Below are positions 1 through 8,421 of a stretch of 52,145 nucleotides of DNA, in pieces. Source of the DNA: Prevotellaceae bacterium UBA4372. GTDB lineage: Bacteria; Bacteroidota; Bacteroidia; Bacteroidales; Bacteroidaceae. Within the stretch, counting starts at the first letter, position 1. Every line of letters begins with the position of its first letter. Position numbers and translations under genes: made by a program. The notes under the pieces are model-generated. The model was not told the origin of the DNA. It made no database searches and worked only from the letters and a program-made list of their open reading frames with translations. The stretch covers positions 67,951 to 120,095 of the forward strand of contig DGSC01000014.1 of NCBI GenBank assembly GCA_002391275.1. Reading direction: 5' to 3'.

Positions 1-122
1 GTAAGATCCTTCCCCGCCGTATCACAGGTACATCACTCAAGTTCCAACGTCGCGTAGCTCAGGCTGTGAAGCGTGCACGCCATCTGGCATTGTTACCCTT
101 CGTAACTGATATGATGAAATAA
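1..122 (+). CDS. rpsR: 30S ribosomal protein S18, C-terminal part
   Basis: Only the last 39 codons are inside the window; the reading frame begins at base 3 and ends with TAA at 120-122. The visible protein runs KILPRRITGTSLKFQRRVAQ and ends in a basic helix (KRARHLALLPFVTDMMK), the typical C-terminal half of bacterial S18, a small-subunit protein that contacts S6 and 16S rRNA on the platform. rplI starts 21 bases downstream, so the common rpsF-rpsR-rplI order is very likely; rpsF would lie left of the window. Confidence 0.93.
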   Translation, partial: KILPRRITGTSLKFQRRVAQAVKRARHLALLPFVTDMMK

Positions 123-143
123 TTAAAAAGAGGAATAAGCACT

Positions 144-713
144 ATGGAAATAATTCTGAAAGAAGATGTTATCGGCTTGGGTTACAAGCACGACATCGTA
201 AATGTGAAGTCCGGCTATGGCCGCAACTATCTTATTCCCCAAGGCAAGGGCGTAATCGCTTCTGACAGCGCTAAGAAGATGCTGGCAGAAGAGCTCAAGC
301 AGAAAGCTAAGAAGCTCGAGAAGATCAAGGCTGACGCCCAGGAGGCTGCTGCTAAGTTCGAGGGTGTTGCACTCACCATCGCAGCTAAGGTCAGCAACAA
401 TGGCACCATCTATGGTAGCGTAAACAGCCTCATGGTAGCTAATGAGCTCGCTAAGCTCGGCTTCGATGTCGATCGCAAGCTTATCACTATCAAGGATGTC
501 AAGACCATCGGTGAGCACTCTGCTCTCATCCGTCTGCACAAGGAGGTTAGCGTAACTATCCCCGTAACCGTTGTTCCTGACGCTCCCATCGAGGAGGCTC
601 CCAAGGCTGAGGAAGCTGCTGAAGAGCAGGCTCCCGTTGATGCTGAGGTCGCAGAGGAACTCGCTGACGAGCAGGAAGTACTCGAGTCTCTCGATGCTCC
701 CGCTGAGGCTTAA
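144..713 (+). CDS. rplI: 50S ribosomal protein L9 with long acidic C-terminal tail
   Basis: The N-terminal domain (MEIILKEDVIGLGYKHDIVNVKSGYGRNYLIP) is the diagnostic L9 signature, followed by the connecting helix (about residues 45-75) and a C-terminal domain ending near residue 148. L9 binds 23S rRNA near the L1 stalk and helps frame maintenance and ribosome quality. The family is usually about 148 residues; this protein has 189. The extra 40 or so residues are almost only Ala, Glu, Asp, Pro and Val. The gene follows rpsR by 21 bases and is followed by a good terminator, so it is the last gene of the S6-S18-L9 operon. Confidence 0.96.
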   Translation: MEIILKEDVIGLGYKHDIVNVKSGYGRNYLIPQGKGVIASDSAKKMLAEELKQKAKKLEKIKADAQEAAAKFEGVALTIAAKVSNNGTIYGSVNSLMVANELAKLGFDVDRKLITIKDVKTIGEHSALIRLHKEVSVTIPVTVVPDAPIEEAPKAEEAAEEQAPVDAEVAEELADEQEVLESLDAPAEA

Positions 714-740
714 TCCGAATCCGGATAAATAGTCAGATAC

Positions 741-778
741 AAAAAAAGCTCAAGGCTGTGAGGCCTTGAGCTTTTTTG
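741..778 (+). terminator. Rho-independent terminator after rplI
   Basis: An A-rich left flank, the stem AAGCTCAAGGC / GCCTTGAGCTT and a run of six T lie 28 bases after the rplI stop. The A tract also lets it work weakly on the other strand. Between 779 and 989 I see no gene or clear regulatory element. Confidence 0.88.
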
Positions 779-989
779 TTTTGTCTTTAGATATGTTTTA
801 TTGCTGTTTGAGTTTATCGGCGATTGAATCGCTCTGAGGTCGGGAGTGTTGGCCGGCCTGAAGGGTAAATCTGCCAAAAGAACTGAGCAACAAGAAGCGG
901 GGGTAAGGTGTTTACTGCGTTTCGAATGCCTTCTGCGTCATTGTAGAAACGACGAATGTTTGCTTTGTGCAACGCAGGCACAAGGGACA

Positions 990-1020
990 AAAAAAGAGCC
1001 ACACGATTTGTGTGGCTCAG
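990..1020 (-). terminator. Terminator of the small lipoprotein gene
   Basis: GAGCCACAC / GTGTGGCTC forms a perfect 9-bp stem with a 5-base loop. Read on the minus strand it is followed by a run of T (plus-strand A run at 988-995). It lies 44 bases beyond the stop of the minus-strand gene at 1064-1288. Confidence 0.85.
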
Positions 1021-1063
1021 TTTGTTTCCTGTTGATGTTCGCAGGAAGCATTAAGAGTACTGA

Positions 1064-1288
1064 TTATTCAGCAACAACTTCAGCAGCTTCTTCAGCTACC
1101 TCTGTAGCAGCCTCTGCAGCCTCTGTAGCAACAGTGTCTACAACTGCAGCAGCGCTGTCGACAACCTCTTCAACAACTGCAACAACAGTGTCAGAGTCAA
1201 CAGTCTCAACGTTAGCAGCAGTCTGACCGCCGCAAGAAGCGAAAGAGATAGCCATAGCAGCTACGAACATAAATGCAACCTTTTTCAT
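1064..1288 (-). CDS. Small Ala/Val/Glu-rich lipoprotein
   Basis: This 74-residue protein begins with a lipoprotein signal peptide (MKKVAFMFVAAMAISFASCGG); the lipobox Cys is residue 19. The mature part is low complexity, built from Val, Ala, Glu, Asp and Thr, and should form an acidic helix or a disordered tether. It is a single-gene unit with its own -7 box and terminator. Small lipoproteins of this composition are common in Prevotella-like genomes, but I know no function. The opposite-strand frame has no such signal and is taken as a shadow. Confidence 0.8.
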   Translation of the reverse strand: MKKVAFMFVAAMAISFASCGGQTAANVETVDSDTVVAVVEEVVDSAAAVVDTVATEAAEAATEVAEEAAEVVAE

Positions 1289-1343
1289 TTTCTTTTTTGC
1301 TTTTTAAATTCTGTAAAACAATCTTGTGCTTATTAAAACGCCG

Positions 1344-1351
1344 CAAAGGTA
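1344..1351 (-). promoter_or_regulatory. -7 box of the small lipoprotein gene
   Basis: Read on the minus strand this is TACCTTTG, matching the Bacteroidetes -7 consensus TAnnTTTG. Transcription should start near 1338, about 50 bases before the ATG at 1288. I see no clear -33 TTTG at the usual distance. Confidence 0.6.
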
Positions 1352-1502
1352 AGTACTTTTTAGATACGTTGTACTTTTTTTATGAACTTTTTTTTAATTT
1401 TTTTCAATCTTTTTTCTTTTGATTTCTTTAATACTTTGTAAATCAATAAGATGACAAAATGTTAAATTTTAATACACTCTCGTCCTTATGGAGTAAAAAT
1501 AC

Positions 1503-1510
1503 TACCTTTG
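1503..1510 (+). promoter_or_regulatory. -7 box of mtaB
   Basis: TACCTTTG, a perfect TAnnTTTG match. Predicted transcription start is near 1516, leaving a leader of about 15 bases before the ATG at 1532. It rules out an upstream TTG start at 1508, which would lie inside the promoter. Confidence 0.65.
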
Positions 1511-1531
1511 CAGCCACATATAGAAAATGCA

Positions 1532-2902
1532 ATGAACGGAGATTTTTCGCTAAATGGCAAAAAAGCTGTATTCTTCACCCTGGGCTGCAAACTGAATTTT
1601 GCGGAGACTGCCACCATTGAGGCGCAGCTGTCAGCGGTTGGCATACGGCGGGCTACACCCGGTGAGGTGGCCGACGTGTGTGTCGTGAATACGTGCAGCG
1701 TTACAGAGGTCGCTGATCATAAATGCCGACAGGCAATACATAAACTGGTGCGCCAACATCCAGGCGCTATGGTGGTCGTGCTTGGTTGCTATGCTCAGCT
1801 GAAGCCTATAGAGGTAGCTTCTATTGAGGGCGTGGGCTTGGTGCTGGGGCAAGAAGAGAAAGGAAAGGTGGTTTCTCATATTGAGGACTATTTTTCCAGC
1901 TCTTCTCATAAAGCTTACACCGCTGAGAATACAGACGTCGTCGCAAAGCAAGCTCGGTCGGCAGAGAGTATGGATGCGGGTGAACCTGCCTCCACCCATT
2001 CACTGCCGTTTGTGCCTTCCTGTGCATGCGGCAACCGTACGCGGTACTTCTTGAAAGTACAGGATGGGTGTAATTATTTCTGTACGTATTGTACGATACC
2101 CTTTGCACGCGGTCGCAGTCGTAATGGCAGCATCGCATCACTCGTGGAGCAGGCAAACCAAGTAGCTAAATCGGGCGGGCGTGAGATAGTCATCACAGGC
2201 GTGAACATTGGTGATTTCGGCAGGACGACTGGCGAGTCGTTCATTGATCTGTTGCGGGCATTGGATAAGGTCGAGGGAATTGAGCGCTATCGAATTTCCA
2301 GCATCGAACCGAATCTTCTGACCGATGAAGTTCTTGAGTTCTGCGCACAGAGTCGTTCTTTCATGCCTCATTTTCATATTCCTTTGCAGTCGGGGTCCGA
2401 CGAAGTGCTCCGCCTGATGCACCGGCGCTACGACACGCGGCTATTCTATAATAAAGTATCGCGCGTGCGCGAGCTGATGCCTGATGCGTTCATAGGTGTA
2501 GATGTCATAGTAGGTACACGTGGCGAAACAGCCGAATTGTTCGACGAGGCCGAGCATTTTATTGAAACTTTGCCCGTTTCGCAGTTGCATGTGTTCAGCT
2601 ATAGTGAGCGTCCCGGTACGGCTGCTTTGCGCATTCCTCATACGGTTTCACCGCAAGAAAAGCATGAACGCAGTCAACGTTTGCTGGCGATAAGTCAGCG
2701 GAAGCTGACAGCTTTCTACGAGACGTATATTGGTTCAGTGCGTCCCGTACTGCTCGAACATGCACGTACGAAGGGACTCTATAATGGTTTTACAGACAAT
2801 TATATTAAAGTGGAATACCGTGGGGACGGAAGCGATAATGCTATCCTTCCCTTGCATCTTAAAGGTTGGAATGCCGACCACACCTCACTCATAGCCGAAT
2901 GA
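1532..2902 (+). CDS. mtaB: tRNA t6A37 methylthiotransferase MtaB
   Basis: Radical-SAM methylthiotransferase that converts t6A to ms2t6A at position 37 of ANN-decoding tRNAs. The N-terminal UPF0004 domain has its three cluster Cys (C19 in TLGCKLN, C55 in NTCSVT, C86 in VLGCYAQ). The radical-SAM motif CNYFCTYC follows near residue 180 and a TRAM-like domain closes the protein. The spacing CKLN...CSVT and the PFARGRSRN sequence fit MtaB rather than MiaB or RimO. ATG 1532 is chosen because the longer frame begins inside the -7 box. The stop overlaps the next ATG (ATGA), so translation of the glycosyltransferase is probably coupled. Confidence 0.92.
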   Translation: MNGDFSLNGKKAVFFTLGCKLNFAETATIEAQLSAVGIRRATPGEVADVCVVNTCSVTEVADHKCRQAIHKLVRQHPGAMVVVLGCYAQLKPIEVASIEGVGLVLGQEEKGKVVSHIEDYFSSSSHKAYTAENTDVVAKQARSAESMDAGEPASTHSLPFVPSCACGNRTRYFLKVQDGCNYFCTYCTIPFARGRSRNGSIASLVEQANQVAKSGGREIVITGVNIGDFGRTTGESFIDLLRALDKVEGIERYRISSIEPNLLTDEVLEFCAQSRSFMPHFHIPLQSGSDEVLRLMHRRYDTRLFYNKVSRVRELMPDAFIGVDVIVGTRGETAELFDEAEHFIETLPVSQLHVFSYSERPGTAALRIPHTVSPQEKHERSQRLLAISQRKLTAFYETYIGSVRPVLLEHARTKGLYNGFTDNYIKVEYRGDGSDNAILPLHLKGWNADHTSLIAE

Positions 2903-3930
2903 ATATAGCTATCGTTATACTCAACTGGAACGGAGCTCAGATGCTCCGCCGTTTCCTCCCGTCGGTCCTCGCTGCAACGCCAAAGGAGTTGGCAAGCGTC
3001 ATCGTGGCTGACAATGGTTCTACCGATGATTCACTGGCCGTTTTAGAATCTGAATTTCACGATGTGGAGATTATTCGTCTCGACCGCAACTATGGTTTTG
3101 CTGAAGGCTACAATCAAGCGCTCAGCCGTGTGGGATCAAGCTACGATTATTACTTGCTTCTGAACTCAGATGTCGAGACCCCGGAAGGCTGGTTGCAGCC
3201 ATTGGCTGATTATATGGAAAACCACCCTGATACGGCTGCTTGTCAACCTAAGCTTCGAGCTGAACACACACGGTCTCATTTCGAATATGCCGGAGCTGCG
3301 GGTGGATACATTGATAGTCTGGGCTATCCGTTCTGTCGGGGGCGTCTCTTTGAGACCGTGGAAGAGGATGTCGGACAATACGACGACGTGGCAGATGTGT
3401 TCTGGGCTACAGGGGCGGCACTGATGATTCGGGCCGAAGTCTTTTGGCAGGTTGGTGGGCTGGACGGCCGTTTCTTTGCTCATCAGGAGGAAATCGATCT
3501 CTGTTGGCGCCTGAGAGCACGAGGCTTCAGGATTGTGTGCGTACCTCAGAGCGTGGTCTATCATGTCGGCGGAGGCACTTTGCCAAAGGAAAATCCACGA
3601 AAGACATTTCTTAACTTCCGCAACAACCTCCTTTTGCTTTACAAAAACCTTCCGGAACATCGTCTCCGTCGCGTTTTGTTCATTCGTTTCTTCCTTGATG
3701 CTCTTGCGTCTTTCGTTTTCCTGATGAAGGGTGAAGTACGCAGTTTCAAGGCCGTATGGCAGGGCCGCCGTGCTTTTCGGAGCATGAAAAACGGCTTCAA
3801 GCAGGATCGTATCAACAACCTGAGAGCGACAGTTTGTGAAAATATCCCCGAACAAATGGCCGAAAGTTTGCTGGTAGCGTATCATTTGAAGCGAAAAAAA
3901 CGTTTCTGTCAACTTTCTTTCCAGTCATAA
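2899..3930 (+). CDS. Family 2 glycosyltransferase (rhamnosyltransferase-like)
   Basis: A 343-residue GT-A glycosyltransferase: N-terminal nucleotide-binding stretch MNIAIVILNWNGAQML, the DNGSTDDS motif, NYGFAEGYN, the metal-site-like LLLNSDVE and the acceptor-side signature GGLDGRFFAHQEEIDLCWRLRARGF. A short hydrophobic stretch near the C-terminus (FIRFFLDALASFVFLM) may sit on the membrane. This architecture is common in WbbL-like enzymes that add sugars to polyprenyl-linked glycans. The start overlaps the mtaB stop by 4 bases. The link with tRNA modification is positional only, and the sugar cannot be read from the sequence. Confidence 0.85.
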   Translation: MNIAIVILNWNGAQMLRRFLPSVLAATPKELASVIVADNGSTDDSLAVLESEFHDVEIIRLDRNYGFAEGYNQALSRVGSSYDYYLLLNSDVETPEGWLQPLADYMENHPDTAACQPKLRAEHTRSHFEYAGAAGGYIDSLGYPFCRGRLFETVEEDVGQYDDVADVFWATGAALMIRAEVFWQVGGLDGRFFAHQEEIDLCWRLRARGFRIVCVPQSVVYHVGGGTLPKENPRKTFLNFRNNLLLLYKNLPEHRLRRVLFIRFFLDALASFVFLMKGEVRSFKAVWQGRRAFRSMKNGFKQDRINNLRATVCENIPEQMAESLLVAYHLKRKKRFCQLSFQS

Positions 3931-4088
3931 ACTCCAGGCGGTGGTTGTATGGTTTGTCGGCCATATACGGATGAGGCTATTCTTTGCGTAAAGTCAGACT
4001 CTTAATGATAAGGCATTTCTTTTGAATGTATGTCTTGATAATTTCTATTTATTTGAGATTTATATCATGGCTTTTGTTTGAAAATGCT

Positions 4089-4096
4089 TATCTTTG
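4089..4096 (+). promoter_or_regulatory. -7 box of hisS
   Basis: TATCTTTG matches TAnnTTTG. The predicted start near 4102 gives a leader of about 36 bases, which is AT-rich with no Shine-Dalgarno sequence, as usual in this phylum. The interval 3931-4088 holds nothing else I can recognise. Confidence 0.6.
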
Positions 4097-4137
4097 CACC
4101 CGAATTTATTTAAATACACATTAATTATAATATATAG

Positions 4138-5499
4138 ATGGCACAGAAACCAAGTATACCCAAAGGAACGCGCGACTTCGGCCCCTCAGAAATGGCACGA
4201 CGCAATTATATCTTTGACACCATTCGTGGTGTTTATTCGCTCTACGGTTTCCGTCAGATTGAGACTCCTGCAATGGAAAATCTTTCTACGCTAATGGGCA
4301 AGTATGGCGAAGAAGGCGACAAATTGCTTTTTAAGATATTGAATTCAGGAGACTTCCTTCGCGGAATAGATGCCAGTGAATTGTCAGGCGAGGGATCGCC
4401 GAAATTGGCTGCTCAACTCTGTGAAAAAGGCTTGCGTTACGACCTCACCGTTCCCTTTGCCCGCTATGTTGTGCAGCATCGTGAAGAGCTTACGCTGCCT
4501 TTCCGCCGCTTCCAAATTCAACCTGTCTGGCGAGCAGACCGCCCACAGAAGGGACGCTATCGTGAGTTCTATCAGTGCGATGCCGATGTTGTCGGTTCAG
4601 ATTCTCTGATGAACGAGGTCGAACTGATGCAGATTGTTGATGAGGTGTTCCACCGCTTCGGCATTCGAGTATGCATTAAGATAAACAATCGCAAGATTCT
4701 CTCAGGCATCGCAGAAATGATTGGCGAGGCGGACAAAATTGTTGATATTACCGTTGCAATAGATAAACTTGATAAGATAGGTCTTGATGCTGTAAATGCC
4801 GAGCTCGCAGAGGATGGAATCCCAGAGGAAGCTATTGAGAAGCTGCAACCGATTATCAAACTCAGCGGCACCAATGAGGAGAAAATTCAGACCATGCGCC
4901 AAGTGCTGAAAGATAGCGCAACGGGAATGAAAGGCATAGATGAAGTGGAATATGTGCTGAATACCCTGAAAACATGCGCCTTAACGAACGTCATAGAGCT
5001 TGATCTCACTTTGGCACGCGGACTCAACTACTATACAGGCTGTATCTTTGAGGTCAAGGCTTTGGATGTAGAGATTGGCAGCATCACTGGAGGAGGCCGC
5101 TATGATAACCTGACGGGTATATTCGGTATGCCTGGTCTTTCAGGAGTAGGTATATCATTCGGGGCAGACCGCATCTACGATGTACTCAATCAATTGGAGC
5201 TTTATCCTCAGGAGATTACTACGGCAACGCAACTCATGTTTGTCAACTTCGGAGAGGCTGAGGCTGCATACGCCTTGCCAACTCTCGCTGCGGCACGACG
5301 CGCAGGCATTAGAGCCGAAATATATCCAGACGCAGCTAAAATGAAGAAACAAATGCAATATGCTAACGCTCGGGCTATTCCTTTTGTGGCGCTCGCTGGA
5401 GAAACCGAGATGGCTGCTGGTGTTTTCACACTAAAGAATATGGTTTCAGGCGAACAAAAGACGGTAAAAGAGCATGAATTGATAGCTTCGATTCAATAA
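4138..5499 (+). CDS. hisS: Histidyl-tRNA synthetase
   Basis: Class II aminoacyl-tRNA synthetase charging tRNA-His. The protein opens with KPSIPKGTRDFGPSEMARR (motif 1 region). Motif 2 is FRRFQIQPVWRADRPQKGRYREFYQCDADVVG, the histidine-binding loop is LARGLNYYTGCIFEV, and the C-terminal anticodon-binding domain begins near residue 360. Its 453 residues are close to the Bacteroidetes family length. It has its own promoter and is followed by a weak hairpin, so it is probably monocistronic. Confidence 0.96.
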   Translation: MAQKPSIPKGTRDFGPSEMARRNYIFDTIRGVYSLYGFRQIETPAMENLSTLMGKYGEEGDKLLFKILNSGDFLRGIDASELSGEGSPKLAAQLCEKGLRYDLTVPFARYVVQHREELTLPFRRFQIQPVWRADRPQKGRYREFYQCDADVVGSDSLMNEVELMQIVDEVFHRFGIRVCIKINNRKILSGIAEMIGEADKIVDITVAIDKLDKIGLDAVNAELAEDGIPEEAIEKLQPIIKLSGTNEEKIQTMRQVLKDSATGMKGIDEVEYVLNTLKTCALTNVIELDLTLARGLNYYTGCIFEVKALDVEIGSITGGGRYDNLTGIFGMPGLSGVGISFGADRIYDVLNQLELYPQEITTATQLMFVNFGEAEAAYALPTLAAARRAGIRAEIYPDAAKMKKQMQYANARAIPFVALAGETEMAAGVFTLKNMVSGEQKTVKEHELIASIQ

Positions 5500-5533
5500 A
5501 AAAGTAGTATGAGACCGAACAAAAAGAACAAAA

Positions 5534-5563
5534 AAAGACTCTTTGTTCAATAAAAGAGCCTTT
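5534..5563 (+). terminator. Weak hairpin after hisS
   Basis: AAAGACTCTT and AAGAGCCTTT can form a 10-bp stem with one mismatch and a 10-base loop, 35 bases after hisS. The right arm ends in TTTA but no longer T run follows, so termination would be modest. Confidence 0.45.
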
Positions 5564-5674
5564 ATGTTCAAACAAATTGTTCTATTTTCTGATGGTTTTT
5601 CAGATGTTTATTGCGACCTTTGCAGCCGGAAACAACTACGAACATTGCGTTTCGTATTTAAATCTTGAAGGTAG

Positions 5675-7315
5675 ATGAATAAACGAATGTCAATAATCAT
5701 GGCAGTGGCGCTTGCGGGTGTCACTGCTGTTTCGGGTCAGGAACTGACTCTGGATAGTTGTCGTGCCTTAGCCTTGCGTAATAACAAAGAGCTTAAGATG
5801 AGCGCTTTGAAACAAGATGCGGCCTATTGGCAGCATAAGAGTGTGAAGACAAACTATCTCCCCAAGATATCGGCTATAGGCACTTATCAACGGACGTCTA
5901 AAGAGCTGTCGCTGCTCAATAAAAGCCAAAAACAAGCCCTCTCAACGATGGGGTCGCGCCTGGGTGCTGCTATAGGCGAAGGTGTTCAGCAAGGTGCCGC
6001 ATCATTTCAGCAGCAATTAGCCGGGCTGCCGAGTTCACCAGAGTTTCAGGCTCTGATGCAGAATCCTCAGGTTCAGGCGTTGTTGGCTCAGAATCCACAG
6101 CTTGCTGGGTTGCTGGCTAATCCTGCTGCTCTTCAGCAAATGGCTGCGCCATATATGCAGCAGGCTTCAACAGCCTTTAACAGTATGCTCAGCAGTATGG
6201 CCTCGATGGTCGATGGAGCAGGGCAGAGCATTGTTGATGCCTTTCGTACTGATACAAGGAATATGACTGGTGCAGCAGTGATGCTTACTCAACCGCTTTA
6301 TATGGGTGGTAAAATCAGGGCATACGACCGAATAACTCGCTTGGCACAGGAAGCAGCAGGCGAGCAGCATACCATGGAGGAACAGGATTTGCTCGTGAGT
6401 GTTGATGAGGCTTATTGGAGAATTGTAGCACTTAAGAGTAAGAAAAATCTTGCAGAGAGTTTTCTGAAAACTGTCAAACAGTTGGATGCCGACGTTGATA
6501 AGCTGGTAAACGAAGGAATGGCAACTAAGGCTGATGGCCTTTCCGTGAAGGTGAAAGTGAATGAGGCTGAGGTTGCTATGATACAAGTAGACAATGGCTT
6601 GGCTCTATCCCGTATGGCACTTGCACAATTGTGTGGGCTGCCTATGACCGAGGACTTTACCTTAGAAGATGAAAATGACGGCATTTCGGCCGATGGCGCT
6701 TTACAGATGTCTCAGTCACTTGAACCTAATGCTGATTATGGTTTTGCCATTGAAACGGCATTGGCTCATCGTCATGAACTGAAAGCCCTTGATATCGCTG
6801 CCCAAGTTAAAAAAGAGGAGGTGAAAGTCGCCCGATCGGAATATATGCCCAACCTTGCTCTCACAGCAGGTTATCTGGTTTCAAACCCTAATGTGTTCAA
6901 TGGCTTTGAAAAGAAATTCAATGGCATGTGGAGCGCAGGCCTTGTGCTTAAAGTGCCTATCGTAACGTGGGGCGATCGTATCTATAAAGTTCGTCAGGCT
7001 AAAGCAGAAGCGGCCATGGCTCAGACGCGGGTGGATGAAGTTCGTGAGAAGATAAGTCTTCAGGTCAGTCAGAGCCAGCAAAAGATGCAAGAAGCACAAC
7101 GTCGTCTCTCTACAGCATTGCGTTCACAAGAACAAGCCGACGAGAATTTGCGTATGGCCCAGCTGGGATTACGTGAGGGCGTGATACCCGTAAGTAATGT
7201 TTTACAAGCCCAAACAGCATGGCTCGCAGCCCATTCTACACTTGTTGAGTCGGCTATTGATGTGAGGTTGGCTGACTTATACCTCATGCGCGCCTTAGGC
7301 ACACTGAGCAGATAG
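5675..7315 (+). CDS. TolC-family outer membrane efflux protein
   Basis: Begins with a Sec signal peptide (cleavage near SGQ-E, residue 22) and continues LTLDSCRALALRNNKELKMS, the standard N-terminus of TolC-like channels. Two long helical repeats follow (about 25-370 and 370-530). Such trimeric channels carry substrate across the outer membrane from an inner membrane pump. Residues 80-195 form an Ala/Gln/Met-rich insertion in the first helical hairpin. The next three genes supply the adaptor and inner membrane parts. A near-consensus box GACCTTTG lies at 5615-5622, so the operon probably starts here. Confidence 0.9.
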   Translation: MNKRMSIIMAVALAGVTAVSGQELTLDSCRALALRNNKELKMSALKQDAAYWQHKSVKTNYLPKISAIGTYQRTSKELSLLNKSQKQALSTMGSRLGAAIGEGVQQGAASFQQQLAGLPSSPEFQALMQNPQVQALLAQNPQLAGLLANPAALQQMAAPYMQQASTAFNSMLSSMASMVDGAGQSIVDAFRTDTRNMTGAAVMLTQPLYMGGKIRAYDRITRLAQEAAGEQHTMEEQDLLVSVDEAYWRIVALKSKKNLAESFLKTVKQLDADVDKLVNEGMATKADGLSVKVKVNEAEVAMIQVDNGLALSRMALAQLCGLPMTEDFTLEDENDGISADGALQMSQSLEPNADYGFAIETALAHRHELKALDIAAQVKKEEVKVARSEYMPNLALTAGYLVSNPNVFNGFEKKFNGMWSAGLVLKVPIVTWGDRIYKVRQAKAEAAMAQTRVDEVREKISLQVSQSQQKMQEAQRRLSTALRSQEQADENLRMAQLGLREGVIPVSNVLQAQTAWLAAHSTLVESAIDVRLADLYLMRALGTLSR

Positions 7316-7403
7316 TTCCCCTTATACTCAAAGAATGATAAGGGTTGTGGTGAGAATGTAAAACAAGAATTTGACAACATGTTTGTGAATAAAAATAAAT
7401 ATT

Positions 7404-8390
7404 ATGGCTAAGAGAAGTAAATTGAATAATCTCCTTATAATAGCTATCGTGCTTGTAGGAGTGATGGCATTGGTAATTCTCGTTGGAATATTTCTGCCGA
7501 AGCCTAAAGAGGTCTTGCAGGGACAAGCCGAGACTTCAGACTATCGAGTGTCGAGCAAAGTGCCAAGTCGCGTGAAGGAATTGCGTGTGCATTCAGGTGA
7601 TAAGGTAAAGGTTGGCGACACGCTCGTAATCATGGACTCTCCCGAAGTGGAAGCTAAAATGATGCAGGCTGAGGCTGCCGAGGCAGCGGCTAAGGCCATT
7701 GAACAAAAGGCTCAGAATGGTGCCCGCCGTCAGGAAATACAAGGAGCTTACGAACTTTGGCAAAAAGCAAAAGCTGGCTTGGATGTGGCTGAAAAGACGT
7801 TTACACGTGTCGCCCGCCTTTACGACGAAGGTGTCATACCAGCGCAAAAGCGTGATGAGGCTGAGGCTCAGTTGCGAGCTATGCAGGCTACGGAAAAAGC
7901 TGCAAAAAGCCAATACGAGATGGCTCGCGAAGGAGCTCGTAGAGAGGATAAGGCCGCTGCAGCAGCTCAAGTTGCACGGGCACAGGGCGCTGTCACAGAA
8001 GTCGAGGGTTATCGTCGCGAAACGGTTTTATTGGCTACGGCTGATGGAGTTGTCACAGAAATCTTTCCCGAAGTCGGTGAATTGGTTGGCCAAGGTGCAC
8101 CCATAATGAATATCGCGAAGACTGATGATGTTCGTTTCGTATTCAATGTGCGCGAGGATTTCCTCCCTGAACTCAAAGTGGGTATAGAGAAAGAGGTTTA
8201 TGTGCCGGCTTTAGACCGTCAATTAAAAGTGCGTATTACCAGCATGAATGTGATGGGTAGTTATGCCACATGGAAAGCTACGAAAGCCCTCGATAGCTAT
8301 GATCTTAAGACTTTCGAGGTTACGGCTCGTCCTGTCAACCAAGCTGATGTCAAGGATGTTCTGGCTGGCATGACGGTCATTATAAAATAA
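7404..8390 (+). CDS. HlyD/EmrA-type membrane fusion protein
   Basis: Periplasmic adaptor of 328 residues with one N-terminal membrane segment (LLIIAIVLVGVMALVILVGIF). A biotinyl-lipoyl half-motif follows (VSSKVPSRVKELRVHSGDKVKVGDTLVIMDSPE), then an Ala/Gln-rich coiled-coil hairpin (about 85-205), the returning lipoyl half (LLATADGVVTEIFPEVGELVGQG) and a beta-barrel. It should bridge the TolC-like channel upstream (88-base gap) and the two ABC-2 permeases downstream (31-base gap). Confidence 0.9.
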   Translation: MAKRSKLNNLLIIAIVLVGVMALVILVGIFLPKPKEVLQGQAETSDYRVSSKVPSRVKELRVHSGDKVKVGDTLVIMDSPEVEAKMMQAEAAEAAAKAIEQKAQNGARRQEIQGAYELWQKAKAGLDVAEKTFTRVARLYDEGVIPAQKRDEAEAQLRAMQATEKAAKSQYEMAREGARREDKAAAAAQVARAQGAVTEVEGYRRETVLLATADGVVTEIFPEVGELVGQGAPIMNIAKTDDVRFVFNVREDFLPELKVGIEKEVYVPALDRQLKVRITSMNVMGSYATWKATKALDSYDLKTFEVTARPVNQADVKDVLAGMTVIIK

Positions 8391-8421
8391 CCCTCGTTTC
8401 TTTAAGTGTGAAAGTATAGAG

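Noticed and set aside
846..1226. Open frame on the plus strand opposite the small lipoprotein
   Set aside because: Ser/Thr/Ala-rich translation is the mirror of the Ala/Val/Glu codons; no promoter or signal; it crosses the minus-strand terminator.
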